Below are positions 45,354 through 54,286 of a DNA stretch of 64,000 nt, in pieces. Both the position numbers and the translations under genes were made by a program. The first letter of the stretch is position 1, and each line of letters begins with the position of its first letter. Source of the stretch: an uncultured Pelagibacteraceae bacterium (lineage in GTDB: Bacteria > Pseudomonadota > Alphaproteobacteria > Pelagibacterales > Pelagibacteraceae). The notes under the pieces are model-generated. The model searched no databases and was not told the DNA's origin. It was given only the letters and a program-made list of their open reading frames with translations. The stretch spans positions 62,001 to 126,000 of the forward strand of contig CACAUR010000002.1 in the NCBI GenBank assembly GCA_902535745.1, read 5' to 3'.

Positions 45354-46002
45354 AAATCTCAGGCAGCATCCTTAAAGAATTAATAAAGTCAGGCCGCAAC
45401 ACATACTCAGACTTGTTTCCAGATTTAATTTTTGTTAATGCTGCAAATCCATGAGTTACATTACCAAGCGGAGTGTACTCACCCTCAAATAAAGGCGCCT
45501 CTGAAAGAAGTATAAAAAATTCACTATCTTCCATGTCTCCATTTTTACTTTTCGCAAATCCAACAGAGCCTTTTTTAAAATCAAATGGTTTATCTTTTTC
45601 TGGTTTAATCAAACTGTATTTTGATTTACCACTACCAATATAGGTGTAATTTACATTTCCTTTTTTGCCAAATTCTAAATCACCTGCTTGGACTAAAAAA
45701 TTTTCTACAACACGATGAAAAGCAACATTGTCATATTCTTTGTTAGCTATTATGTTTTTAAATCTCGCAACAGCATTTGGCGAGACCTCAGGTAGAAGTT
45801 CGATTATAACATTTCCACAATTAATATTCATGACAACAATATTTTCTCTATTCTCAAAAGTAAGTTTATCAACCTTAACTTTTTCGACAAAAAGACATTT
45901 ATTTTTGATTAATACAAAAGATGAGACAGCAAAAATTGTTAATAAAATTAAAAAGATAAGTAAAATTTTTTCTGATTTACTTTGTTTTATTTTTGTAAGC
46001 AT
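45346..46002 (-). CDS. Cyclophilin-type peptidyl-prolyl cis-trans isomerase, membrane anchored
   Basis: A 218-residue protein with one N-terminal hydrophobic segment (about residues 14-32), so the catalytic domain faces the periplasm. The cyclophilin core is recognised from VMNINCGNVIIELLPEVSPNAVARFKNI, the FHRVVENFLVQAGD motif and a GSVGFAKS segment. It assists folding of exported proteins. It overlaps the hydratase fusion gene and lies 9 bases after the HExxH-protein gene on the same strand. Confidence 0.9.
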   Translation of the reverse strand: MLTKIKQSKSEKILLIFLILLTIFAVSSFVLIKNKCLFVEKVKVDKLTFENRENIVVMNINCGNVIIELLPEVSPNAVARFKNIIANKEYDNVAFHRVVENFLVQAGDLEFGKKGNVNYTYIGSGKSKYSLIKPEKDKPFDFKKGSVGFAKSKNGDMEDSEFFILLSEAPLFEGEYTPLGNVTHGFAALTKIKSGNKSEYVLRPDFINSLRMLPEISN

Positions 46003-46011
46003 TCTTAAAAT

Positions 46012-46743
46012 TTATAAAGATTTTTTAATATTTGACATTCCTTCTTTTATAAAAATTACTTTTTTATTTAGAATTTTGTCTAAATTTATTACTTCAGAAA
46101 CATATTTCTCCCTAGAATTGATATAGGAAAAGGTTTCAGCCATGTCTTCTGATATTGAATATTTTGCATATTCTGAAAAGAAACCATTAGTATTCCCAAG
46201 TTTAGTCAGACTATACGCCTCTGGATTTGTTATACTACCAGAATAATAAAAATTTGGATTATTAAATTTAGCCCAAACTGTATCTGGGAAAAATTTTTTA
46301 TAATTATTCTCTATAATATGAAATACTTCATGATGAATTACTCTTTCAAAATCATTATCATTTATATTAATATTTAATAAAATTGTTTCCATTTCAGGGT
46401 TAGCAAAACCAAGAGCATTAATTTCACCAACTTTTAACCCCTCACATAAAACGATATATCTAAGTTTAATTTTTTCAAAAAACTTCTTTTTAAAAACATT
46501 TAACTCATTTTTAGTTTTTAAATATTTTTTCTCAACTCTATAGTTATTTGGTTTTTTACAACTAATATTATTTATTCCTGAATTAGTAACGAAGTCTTTT
46601 TTTGGGGTTAAATATCTCAAATTATTTTCTTTATCTATTTGATAAATCTTAAGATTGGGTATTTTTATTAATTCATAAATTTGGTCAGCTTTAGATTGAA
46701 AAATTGTGAAGAAAAATAATAATATTAAAATATTTAATTTCAT
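46012..46743 (-). CDS. Exported HExxH-containing putative zinc metallopeptidase
   Basis: A 243-residue protein with a signal peptide (MKLNILILLFFFTIFQSKA). The motif VIHHEVFHIIE gives the zinc-binding HExxH at His138-Glu139-His142, and a downstream SEDMAETFSY segment could provide the third ligand, as in gluzincin-like families. I do not recognise a named family. It precedes the cyclophilin gene on the same strand, consistent with a role in the periplasm. Substrate unknown. Confidence 0.65.
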   Translation of the reverse strand: MKLNILILLFFFTIFQSKADQIYELIKIPNLKIYQIDKENNLRYLTPKKDFVTNSGINNISCKKPNNYRVEKKYLKTKNELNVFKKKFFEKIKLRYIVLCEGLKVGEINALGFANPEMETILLNININDNDFERVIHHEVFHIIENNYKKFFPDTVWAKFNNPNFYYSGSITNPEAYSLTKLGNTNGFFSEYAKYSISEDMAETFSYINSREKYVSEVINLDKILNKKVIFIKEGMSNIKKSL

Positions 46744-46794
46744 TTTTTAAATTTAAACATATTAGAATTTAATATCATATGGTATATTAAAGAA

Positions 46795-46920
46795 ATGAAA
46801 AAAAAGAAAAAGAAAGAGTCAGATCCAAAATCAGTCCCAAATCTTTTTACTAGTAAATACATTGTATATTATTATGGATTTTTTTGGATGGTACTAATAT
46901 CGATTGTTGTATTTTCGTGA
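46795..46920 (+). CDS. Small single-span membrane protein (41 residues), not in the ORF track
   Basis: ATG at 46795 opens a 41-codon frame: a Lys-rich N-terminus (MKKKKKKESDPKSVP), then a hydrophobic helix (YIVYYYGFFWMVLISIVVF). The TGA overlaps the likely GTG start of the ureohydrolase gene in a GTGA, the usual sign of translational coupling. The positive-inside layout predicts a cytoplasmic N-terminus. Short length lowers confidence. It could be a partner of a transporter or just a leader peptide. Confidence 0.6.
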   Translation: MKKKKKKESDPKSVPNLFTSKYIVYYYGFFWMVLISIVVFS

Positions 46921-47873
46921 AAAAAAAGAGTAAAGATCCTATTCAACCTGTAAGTGGAACAGTAGTTCCTAGATTTGCTGGTCCTAGTACTTTTGCAAGG
47001 TTGCCAGAGTTAAGGGATGTAGAAAGTTGCGATGTAGCAATTGTTGGCATCCCTTTTGATGCAGGCACAAGCTATAGACCAGGTGCAAGATTTGGCCCTC
47101 AAAGCATAAGACAGGCCTCGAGGCATTTAAGAACTAATTATCATCCAAATTATGATGTTGAACCATTTAAAGTTCAGCAAGTTGCTGACGCCGGGGATAT
47201 AACTTGTAATCCATTTAATATCGATGAAGCAATAAAACAAATAGAAAAAGGAGCTTACGATTTACTTAAAAAAACTGGAAGAATTATAAGTATGGGAGGA
47301 GATCACACGATAGCATTTCCACTTTTAAGAGCAATCAACAAAATAAATCGAGGACCCGTAGCACTTGTTCACTTTGATGCGCACTTAGATACATGGGATA
47401 CTTATATGGGTGCCCCTTATACTCATGGAACACCCTTTCGTAGAGCTAGAGAAGAAAATTTATTTTTAGATGATGCATCAATGCACGTTGGCATAAGAGG
47501 ACCACTCTACAGCAGAGATGATCTTAAAAACGATGAAAGTTTTGGATTTAAAACAATTCATTGCGATGAATTTCAAAGTGAGGGAGTTGATAAAATTGTT
47601 CAGAGAATTAAAAAGAGAGTAGGTGATAATCCGTTATATTTATCAATAGATATTGATGTACTAGATCCAGCTTACGCACCAGGTACCGGAACACCAGAAA
47701 TAGCCGGCATGACAACTAGAGAAATGGTCAATGTTATTAGAGGATTATCAGGTATGAAATTAATTTCTGCAGATGTTGTTGAGGTTGCGCCGGCCTATGA
47801 TCATGCTGAGGTAACATCATTAGCCGCAGCAACTATAATTTACGAACTTACTAATTTATTTGCAAAAGTTTAG
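46917..47873 (+). CDS. speB: Agmatinase/ureohydrolase family protein (SpeB-like)
   Basis: Hydrolyses a guanidino compound to urea and an amine; agmatine to putrescine in the name-giving case. The binuclear manganese site is intact: SMGGDHTIAFPLL, ALVHFDAHLDTWD, and SIDIDVLDPAYAPGTGTPE. Length is 318 residues if the GTG at 46917 is used, which removes an unlikely 11-residue extension in the track and gives a GTGA overlap with the small membrane protein. Guanidinobutyrase or related activities are equally possible. Proximity to pot genes and an aldehyde dehydrogenase supports polyamine metabolism. Confidence 0.9.
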   Translation: MKKKSKDPIQPVSGTVVPRFAGPSTFARLPELRDVESCDVAIVGIPFDAGTSYRPGARFGPQSIRQASRHLRTNYHPNYDVEPFKVQQVADAGDITCNPFNIDEAIKQIEKGAYDLLKKTGRIISMGGDHTIAFPLLRAINKINRGPVALVHFDAHLDTWDTYMGAPYTHGTPFRRAREENLFLDDASMHVGIRGPLYSRDDLKNDESFGFKTIHCDEFQSEGVDKIVQRIKKRVGDNPLYLSIDIDVLDPAYAPGTGTPEIAGMTTREMVNVIRGLSGMKLISADVVEVAPAYDHAEVTSLAAATIIYELTNLFAKV

Positions 47874-47893
47874 AGAATAGCTAATTTCTTATC

Positions 47894-49330
47894 ATGCTAA
47901 ACAAAAAAAATTTTTATATAAACGGTAAATGGGTCAAACCTGATAGCGAAAAAGAAATCAAAGTAATTAACCCTGCTAATGAAGATGTTTGTACTTTGAT
48001 TACTTTAGGAAACAAAAAAGATATTGATACTGCTGTTTCCGCAGCAAAAGAAGCATTTAAATTATGGGGATATTCTCCAAAGGAAGAAAGGATTGATTAT
48101 TTAGAAAAATTATACACTTTATATAAACAAAGGTGGGATGATTTTACTAATGCAATCGTCTTAGAGATGGGAGCTCCTAAAGAATTTGCATCGAAACTAC
48201 AGGTAGGTGCTGGAGCAGCTCATATTAAATCATTCATAAAATATTTAAAAGAATTTAATTTTGATAAGCCTCTAAATGATCATTTAGCCAATCAAAGAAT
48301 TATTTATGAGCCTAAAGGTGTATGTGCACTTATAACTCCATGGAACTGGCCAATGAATCAAGTTTGTTTAAAGGTTATTCCTGCACTTGCATCAGGTTGT
48401 ACCATGGTTTTAAAACCATCAGAGATAGCTCCATTATCCTCAATGATATTAGCTGAAATAATTGATGAAGTACGATTTCCTAAGGGTGTTTTCAATTTAG
48501 TAAATGGAGATGGAGCAACAACTGGAGAAGCACTAAGTAGACATTCAGATATTGATATGATTTCTTTTACTGGGTCAACAAGGGCAGGTGCGTTAATTTC
48601 ACAAAATGCTGCTAAGGATTTTAAAAGAATTAGCCTTGAATTAGGTGGTAAAGGAGCAAATATAATTTTTAAAGACGCTAAACCCGATGCTGTTGAAAAA
48701 GGAGCATCAAGATGTTTTAAAAATTCAGGACAGTCATGCAATGCTCCTACAAGAATGCTGGTTGAAAAAACAATTTATAACGAGACCATTGAAAGAGTAA
48801 AAAAATTTACATTGAACTTAAAAGTTGATCATCCTTCAAAAGAGGGAAATCATATTGGACCTGTAGTTTCAGATCAACAATTTAAAAAAGTTCAAATACT
48901 TATTCAAAAAGGATTAGATGAGGGCGCTAAATTAATCGCTGGTGGCACTGGTAAACCCGAAGGTTTCCAAAAAGGTTATTATGTAAAACCAACAGTATTC
49001 GCAGATGTAAATAATAAAATGGAGATTGCAAGAACAGAAATATTTGGACCAGTTTTATCAATAATACCTTTTGAAGATGAAGAAGAAGCTATAGAAATTG
49101 CCAATGATTCAGATTACGGATTAGCTAATTATATCCAAACTCAGGATAAGGAAAAAGCAAATAGAATTGCAAGAAAATTGAGATCTGGAATGGTTGACAT
49201 TAATGGAGCTGGTCTCGCTGTTGATTCTCCTTTTGGGGGCTTCAAACATTCTGGTATTGGTCGCGAAGCCGGAAAAGAAGGTTTATTAGAATTTTTAGAA
49301 GTAAAATCAGTAGGTGGTTGGGCTAATTAG
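47894..49330 (+). CDS. NAD(P)-dependent aldehyde dehydrogenase
   Basis: A 478-residue ALDH-superfamily enzyme. Cofactor and catalytic motifs are present: LITPWNWPMNQ, the general base in SLELGGKGANIIF, the nucleophile in FKNSGQSCNAPTRM, and EIFGPVLSIIPF. It lies 20 bases downstream of the ureohydrolase, so an aminoaldehyde such as 4-aminobutanal or 4-guanidinobutanal is a plausible substrate, but this cannot be read from motifs. It overlaps the convergent ArgE-like gene by 8 bases. Confidence 0.92.
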   Translation: MLNKKNFYINGKWVKPDSEKEIKVINPANEDVCTLITLGNKKDIDTAVSAAKEAFKLWGYSPKEERIDYLEKLYTLYKQRWDDFTNAIVLEMGAPKEFASKLQVGAGAAHIKSFIKYLKEFNFDKPLNDHLANQRIIYEPKGVCALITPWNWPMNQVCLKVIPALASGCTMVLKPSEIAPLSSMILAEIIDEVRFPKGVFNLVNGDGATTGEALSRHSDIDMISFTGSTRAGALISQNAAKDFKRISLELGGKGANIIFKDAKPDAVEKGASRCFKNSGQSCNAPTRMLVEKTIYNETIERVKKFTLNLKVDHPSKEGNHIGPVVSDQQFKKVQILIQKGLDEGAKLIAGGTGKPEGFQKGYYVKPTVFADVNNKMEIARTEIFGPVLSIIPFEDEEEAIEIANDSDYGLANYIQTQDKEKANRIARKLRSGMVDINGAGLAVDSPFGGFKHSGIGREAGKEGLLEFLEVKSVGGWAN

Positions 49331-50513
49331 ATTTTGATTTTTCTTTAACCCCGTCCAAAAATTTAAGACATTTTTTTAGTTCTTCTAATTCAATAAATTC
49401 ATCTACTTTATGTGCCTGTTCAATTGATCCAGGACCACAAACGACAGTACTAATTCCAATTTCCTGAAAAAGACCTGCCTCTGTTCCAAAGGAAACGACT
49501 TCACGAGAATTGTCACCAGTAATACTTGAAACTAGTTCACATGCCTCAGAATTTTTTTCTCTATTAAATCCTATTATTTCTCCAATTATTTCTTTCTCAA
49601 TTTTAGATTTTGGATAAATTTTTTGCATTTCTGGAAGCAATTCTTTTTTGATAAATTCATCAGTTTCATTATTAATAAATATTCCATCTTCTTTTACAAC
49701 AGGTCTTAATTCCCAATCAACTTTACATCTGTCTGCAATTACGTTTCTTGCAATTCCTCCTGAAATACCACCAATTTGTAGGGTGGTATATGGCGGGTTA
49801 AATACAGAATTTTCAGGTTTTCTTTTTTTTAAAACATCTCTTAATTGCATAAGTTTTTGAATAAATTTCGAAGCATATTCTACTGCATTAACTCCTTTGT
49901 CAGGCTGTGAACCATGGCCAGCAAGACCATGAAAATGTGTTGTGTATTCATAACAACCCTTGTGAGCATCAATAATTTTCATATTAGTTGGCTCTCCAAC
50001 AATACACAAAGAGTCTTTTATATTTCTTTTTTTTAATTCATCTATTAAAAGGGGCGCTCCTTGACATGCTGTCTCTTCATCAAAGGTAAAAGAAAAATGG
50101 ATATCTCGATCTAGCTTTTCAGAAGAAAAAACTGGTGCATAGGCCAACACACAAGCCAAAAAACCCTTCATATCACACGACCCTCTTCCAAATAGCTTCC
50201 CATCTTTTATCGTTGCTTTGAAGGGATCTGTTGACCAACTTTTTGTTACAGGTACCACATCAGTATGACCCGAAAAAATTATAGATTTTTTTCCATTCCT
50301 TTTTTTTGATTTTAAAGTTGAAAATAGGTTCACTCTTTTTTTATCATTATCAAATACTTTAAATGATGATGCTCCGATATCACTTAAAATTTTTTCACAA
50401 TAATTTATAATTGAGTTATTATCTTCACCTGAAATAGTTTTAAATCCTATCAAATCAGAGAGGATTTTAATTGAATCGTTATATAATTTATCTGAATTAT
50501 TTTCTGTACTCAT
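49323..50513 (-). CDS. argE: ArgE/DapE-family deacetylase, probable acetylornithine deacetylase
   Basis: A 396-residue M20 metallohydrolase. Metal ligands appear in IIFSGHTDVVPV, LFGRGSCDMKGFLACVLA, TFDEETACQGAPLL and the C-terminal GPGSIEQAHKVDEF. It matches the ArgE type well in length and motifs and would release ornithine from N-acetylornithine. Given its neighbours, an N-acetyl-diamine or N-acetyl-diaminobutyrate substrate is possible. Confidence 0.85.
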   Translation of the reverse strand: MSTENNSDKLYNDSIKILSDLIGFKTISGEDNNSIINYCEKILSDIGASSFKVFDNDKKRVNLFSTLKSKKRNGKKSIIFSGHTDVVPVTKSWSTDPFKATIKDGKLFGRGSCDMKGFLACVLAYAPVFSSEKLDRDIHFSFTFDEETACQGAPLLIDELKKRNIKDSLCIVGEPTNMKIIDAHKGCYEYTTHFHGLAGHGSQPDKGVNAVEYASKFIQKLMQLRDVLKKRKPENSVFNPPYTTLQIGGISGGIARNVIADRCKVDWELRPVVKEDGIFINNETDEFIKKELLPEMQKIYPKSKIEKEIIGEIIGFNREKNSEACELVSSITGDNSREVVSFGTEAGLFQEIGISTVVCGPGSIEQAHKVDEFIELEELKKCLKFLDGVKEKSKSN

Positions 50514-50540
50514 TCGTAAAAAGAATTATATATTAATTCC

Positions 50541-50882
50541 ATGAAAGAACAAATATCCTATGATCAATTTGACAAGATAGATTTAAGAATCGGGACTGTA
50601 ATTTCAGTCAAAAAAAATGAAAAAGCACGAAAACCTTCACTAGTTGTAAAGGTTGATTTTGGAAAAGAAATAGGCATTAAACAATCTTCTGCCCAAATTA
50701 CACATTACTATAATGAGGAAAATTTGAAGAATAAACAGGTTATCGGTGTCTGTAATTTTGCAGAAAAAAATATTGCTGGAGTTATTTCCCAAGTTTTAAT
50801 ACTTGGAGCAATAGATCAAGAAGGAAAAGTAGTATTACTTCACCCTTCTCAGAAAACTGAAGACGGGTTACCGATAGCTTAA
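50541..50882 (+). CDS. csaA: CsaA-like tRNA-binding domain protein
   Basis: A 113-residue OB-fold protein: FDKIDLRIGTVISVKKNEKARKPSLVVKVDFG, then QSSAQITHYYNEENLKNKQVIGVCNF and QVLILGA, ending LLHPSQKTEDGLPIA. These match the stand-alone CsaA family, which binds tRNA and was reported to assist protein export. It is divergent from the ArgE-like gene by 27 bases. Confidence 0.9.
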   Translation: MKEQISYDQFDKIDLRIGTVISVKKNEKARKPSLVVKVDFGKEIGIKQSSAQITHYYNEENLKNKQVIGVCNFAEKNIAGVISQVLILGAIDQEGKVVLLHPSQKTEDGLPIA

Positions 50883-50972
50883 TTTTGCTAGTAAATTTGC
50901 GACAAATGATAAATTTATTTAATTATTTTATTATGTTATGTCAGCTTACTTTTTACTCAAAAATAATTTGAT

Positions 50973-53642
50973 ATGAAACCAGGAAATAAAAACTCTTATA
51001 AATCACTTACCTCGATTAACATTAATGGCAAAGAATATACTTATTTTTCTTTAAAAATTGCAGAAAAGAATGGTTTAAAAGGTACAGAAAAATTACCAAA
51101 ATCATTAAAAGTTTTATTAGAAAATCTATTGAGGTATGAAGATGGTAAGACAGTCACTAAAGATCAAATTCTCGCTTTGCAAAAATGGCTAAAAGATAAA
51201 AAGTCTGATACAGAAATTGCATATAGACCTGCTAGGGTACTTTTGCAAGACTATACAGGAATACCAGCAGTTGCAGATTTAGCTGCTATGCGGGAGGCTG
51301 TTAAAGAAAAAAATAAGGATCCACAAATAATTAATCCATTGTCTTCTGTTGACTTGGTAATCGACCATTCAGTACAAGTTGATAAGTTTTCAACGCCAGA
51401 TTCATTAAAAAAAAATGTTGAAATTGAGTTTCAAAGAAATGCAGAGAGATATTCTTTTTTAAAATGGGGGCAACAAGCTTTTGATAACTTTAGAATAGTT
51501 CCGCCAGGGACTGGAATATGCCATCAAGTTAATCTTGAGTATCTTTCTAAAGTAGTATGGAAAGAAAAATTTGAAAATAAAGATTACATTTTTCCAGATA
51601 CATTAGTAGGTACCGATAGCCATACAACTATGGTAAATGGTTTGTCTGTTCTTGGATGGGGAGTAGGAGGTATAGAGGCCGAAGCTGGTATGCTGGGGCA
51701 ACCTATTTCTATGTTAATACCTGAAGTAATTGGTTTTGAAATAACAAATAAACTTCCAGAAGGAACAACAGCTACTGACTTAGTTTTGACAGTTGTTAAA
51801 ATGTTAAGGGATAAAGGTGTTGTTGGAAAGTTTGTTGAGTTTTATGGAGAGGGTCTTAAAAATCTTACTTTAGCTGACAGAGCAACTATAGCTAATATGG
51901 CTCCAGAGTATGGAGCAACCTGTGGTTTTTTTCCAATCGATGATGAAACTTTAAGATATTTAGAATTCTCTGGTAGAGATAAAAATCAAGTAGAAATAGT
52001 TAAAAGATATGCACAAGAGCAAGGGCTATGGGTAAGCGATGATATAGTTTTTACTGACACACTTAAATTAGATATGTCTACAGTTGTTCCAACGATCTCT
52101 GGGCCTAAAAGACCTCAAGATAAAGTTTTATTAACAGAGGCTTCTAAAAATTTTGATCTTAATTTTAAAAATATTACAAAAAGGGAAAATTTTTCTTCTT
52201 CAAAAGTTGATGGTACAGACTATGAAATTAAAGACGGTTCTATTTTAATAGCTGCAATAACCTCATGCACGAATACATCAAATCCCAATGTATTAATTGG
52301 GGCCGGTTTACTAGCTAAGAAAGCTTGTGATCTTGGGTTAACAACAAAGCCGTGGGTAAAAACTTCTCTTGCACCAGGGTCTCAAGTTGTTACTGATTAT
52401 TTAGCAAAGGCTGGTTTAAACGTTTATTTAGATAAGCTTGGTTTTAATCTCGTTGGTTATGGTTGCACAACTTGTATTGGTAACTCTGGTCCTTTACCAG
52501 AAAATATATCCTCTGCTGTTCAAAAAAATAATATTTATGCCGTTTCAGTATTATCTGGTAATAGAAATTTTGAGGGAAGAATCTCTCCGTTGATTAAAGC
52601 TAATTATTTGGCATCACCACCTTTAGTAGTAGCTTATGCATTAGTTGGACACATGAAATTTGATTTTTATAAAGATGCATTAGGGAAATCAAAAGATGGA
52701 AAAGATATTTTCTTAAAAGATATTTGGCCATCTAATAAAGAAATTGAAGATACATTAAGCGATTCTCTCAATGCAGAAATGTTTATTAACAGATATTCAA
52801 ATGTATCCAAAGGACCATCTCAATGGCAAAATATTAAAACAAAAGAAAGCAGCATCTATGAATGGGATGAAAATTCAACTTATGTGAAAAAACCTCCATT
52901 CTTTAACAATCTTAAAGATAGCCCAGATGGATTTAAAGATATTATAAATGCAAGACCCTTATTAATCCTAGGAGACATGGTTACAACAGATCATATTTCA
53001 CCAGCTGGCTCAATTCAAAAAGAGAGTCCTACAGGCGATTATTTTATGAAAAATCAAGTTTTACAAAAAGATTTTAACTCCTACGGGTCGAGGAGAGGCA
53101 ATCATGAGGTAATGATGAGAGGAACTTTTGCAAATATAAGAATTAGAAACGAGATGGCACCAGGAACTGAGGGAGGTTTTACTAAATTGTATCCTGAGGA
53201 AAAAATAATGCCAGTTTTTGAAGCAGTAGAGGAGTACAAAAAAAGAAAAACTGATTTAATAGTCATTGGTGGTAAAGAATATGGAACAGGCTCTTCAAGA
53301 GATTGGGCAGCTAAGGGTACAAAGCTTTTAGGAGTAAAATCTGTATTTGCTGAAAGTTTTGAAAGAATACATAGATCGAATTTAATTGGGATGGGAATAT
53401 TGCCATTACAATTCATAGATGGCATGGACAGAAAAAAATTAAAACTTACAGGTTCAGAAATAATTACAGTCAACGGAATAGAGAAAGGACTTAATCCCGG
53501 GGATAAATTATCTGTCGAATTTAAATATCAAAATGGAGAAATAAAAAAGATTCAAATGCTCTGCAGAATAGATACTAATAATGAGTTAGAATATTATAAA
53601 CACGGTGGGATTCTTCAATACGTTTTAAGAAATACAATTTAA
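50973..53642 (+). CDS. acnA: Aconitate hydratase A
   Basis: Isomerises citrate and isocitrate in the TCA cycle using a 4Fe-4S cluster. The 889 residues match AcnA/IRP-type aconitases. Visible features are VLLQDYTGIPAVADLAAMR, the GTDSHTTMVNGLSVLGWGVGGIEAEA block, cluster cysteines in AITSCTNTSNP and GYGCTTCIGNSGPL, and the C-terminal swivel domain (LGDMVTTDHISPAGSI and GKEYGTGSSRDWAAKGT). It has its own 90-base upstream gap. Confidence 0.98.
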   Translation: MKPGNKNSYKSLTSININGKEYTYFSLKIAEKNGLKGTEKLPKSLKVLLENLLRYEDGKTVTKDQILALQKWLKDKKSDTEIAYRPARVLLQDYTGIPAVADLAAMREAVKEKNKDPQIINPLSSVDLVIDHSVQVDKFSTPDSLKKNVEIEFQRNAERYSFLKWGQQAFDNFRIVPPGTGICHQVNLEYLSKVVWKEKFENKDYIFPDTLVGTDSHTTMVNGLSVLGWGVGGIEAEAGMLGQPISMLIPEVIGFEITNKLPEGTTATDLVLTVVKMLRDKGVVGKFVEFYGEGLKNLTLADRATIANMAPEYGATCGFFPIDDETLRYLEFSGRDKNQVEIVKRYAQEQGLWVSDDIVFTDTLKLDMSTVVPTISGPKRPQDKVLLTEASKNFDLNFKNITKRENFSSSKVDGTDYEIKDGSILIAAITSCTNTSNPNVLIGAGLLAKKACDLGLTTKPWVKTSLAPGSQVVTDYLAKAGLNVYLDKLGFNLVGYGCTTCIGNSGPLPENISSAVQKNNIYAVSVLSGNRNFEGRISPLIKANYLASPPLVVAYALVGHMKFDFYKDALGKSKDGKDIFLKDIWPSNKEIEDTLSDSLNAEMFINRYSNVSKGPSQWQNIKTKESSIYEWDENSTYVKKPPFFNNLKDSPDGFKDIINARPLLILGDMVTTDHISPAGSIQKESPTGDYFMKNQVLQKDFNSYGSRRGNHEVMMRGTFANIRIRNEMAPGTEGGFTKLYPEEKIMPVFEAVEEYKKRKTDLIVIGGKEYGTGSSRDWAAKGTKLLGVKSVFAESFERIHRSNLIGMGILPLQFIDGMDRKKLKLTGSEIITVNGIEKGLNPGDKLSVEFKYQNGEIKKIQMLCRIDTNNELEYYKHGGILQYVLRNTI

Positions 53643-53644
53643 CA

Positions 53645-54286
53645 ATGTCTGAAGATATAGAAATCATTAATCAAAACACAAGAATTGAAAAAATTAAAAA
53701 TTTTTTTTCAAATAACTTTTTAAAATTAATAGGTTCATTAGTACTAATATTGCTAGTACTATTTTCATATTTTGGTTACCAAGAATATAAAAAAAGAGCA
53801 AAACTAGAGGTTGCAGAGATTTATAATCAAATTACTCTTAAAACAATAACAATTGAAAACACCAATGATATTGAACAATTGGTAAAAATTATAAAAGAAA
53901 AAGATCCAATTTATTCGGCTTTGTCATTATATTTTATCATAGAAAATAATTTAGTGAATGACCAACAAGAAATTAACAATTTTTTTGATCTAGTAATAAA
54001 ATCTCAAGAGGAAAAAGAAATTAAAAACTTAATCATTTATAAAAAAGCTATGTACAATTCAGAGATAGTCTCAGAAAATGAGATACTTGACATATTGAGT
54101 CCTATACTCAAATCAGAAAGCGTGTGGAAATCACACGCATTACTTCTTATGGCAGACTATTTTGAACATAAAAATAACTTGATAAAGTCCAAAGACTTTT
54201 TGGAAGAAATAGTAAATTCTGAATTGGTTATCAATGAAATCAGAATTGAAGCCGAAAGACGTTTGAAGAGGAAGTTCGGTGATTAA
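53645..54286 (+). CDS. Membrane-anchored TPR-like protein (YfgM/BamB-partner type)
   Basis: A 213-residue protein with one N-terminal helix (FLKLIGSLVLILLVLFSYFGYQEYKKR, about residues 25-52) and a helical periplasmic domain with degenerate tetratricopeptide repeats. The family (TPR_21, YfgM) is commonly encoded just before bamB, as here, with an 8-base overlap. It is thought to help outer membrane protein handling. Confidence 0.8.
   Translation: MSEDIEIINQNTRIEKIKNFFSNNFLKLIGSLVLILLVLFSYFGYQEYKKRAKLEVAEIYNQITLKTITIENTNDIEQLVKIIKEKDPIYSALSLYFIIENNLVNDQQEINNFFDLVIKSQEEKEIKNLIIYKKAMYNSEIVSENEILDILSPILKSESVWKSHALLLMADYFEHKNNLIKSKDFLEEIVNSELVINEIRIEAERRLKRKFGD

Noticed and set aside
45728-46126. 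132-residue plus-strand ORF across the cyclophilin/HExxH junction
   Set aside because: Both opposing genes have clear domains and signal sequences; this frame has none.
46884-46916. Upstream extension of the ureohydrolase in the ORF track
   Set aside because: It lies inside the small membrane protein frame; the GTG at 46917 gives a normal GTGA overlap.
48358-48741. 127-residue antisense ORF inside the aldehyde dehydrogenase gene
   Set aside because: Mirror of the conserved ALDH frame with no domain features.
53102-53473. 123-residue antisense ORF inside acnA
   Set aside because: It is a shadow of a highly conserved coding region in another frame; no start context, no recognisable domain.
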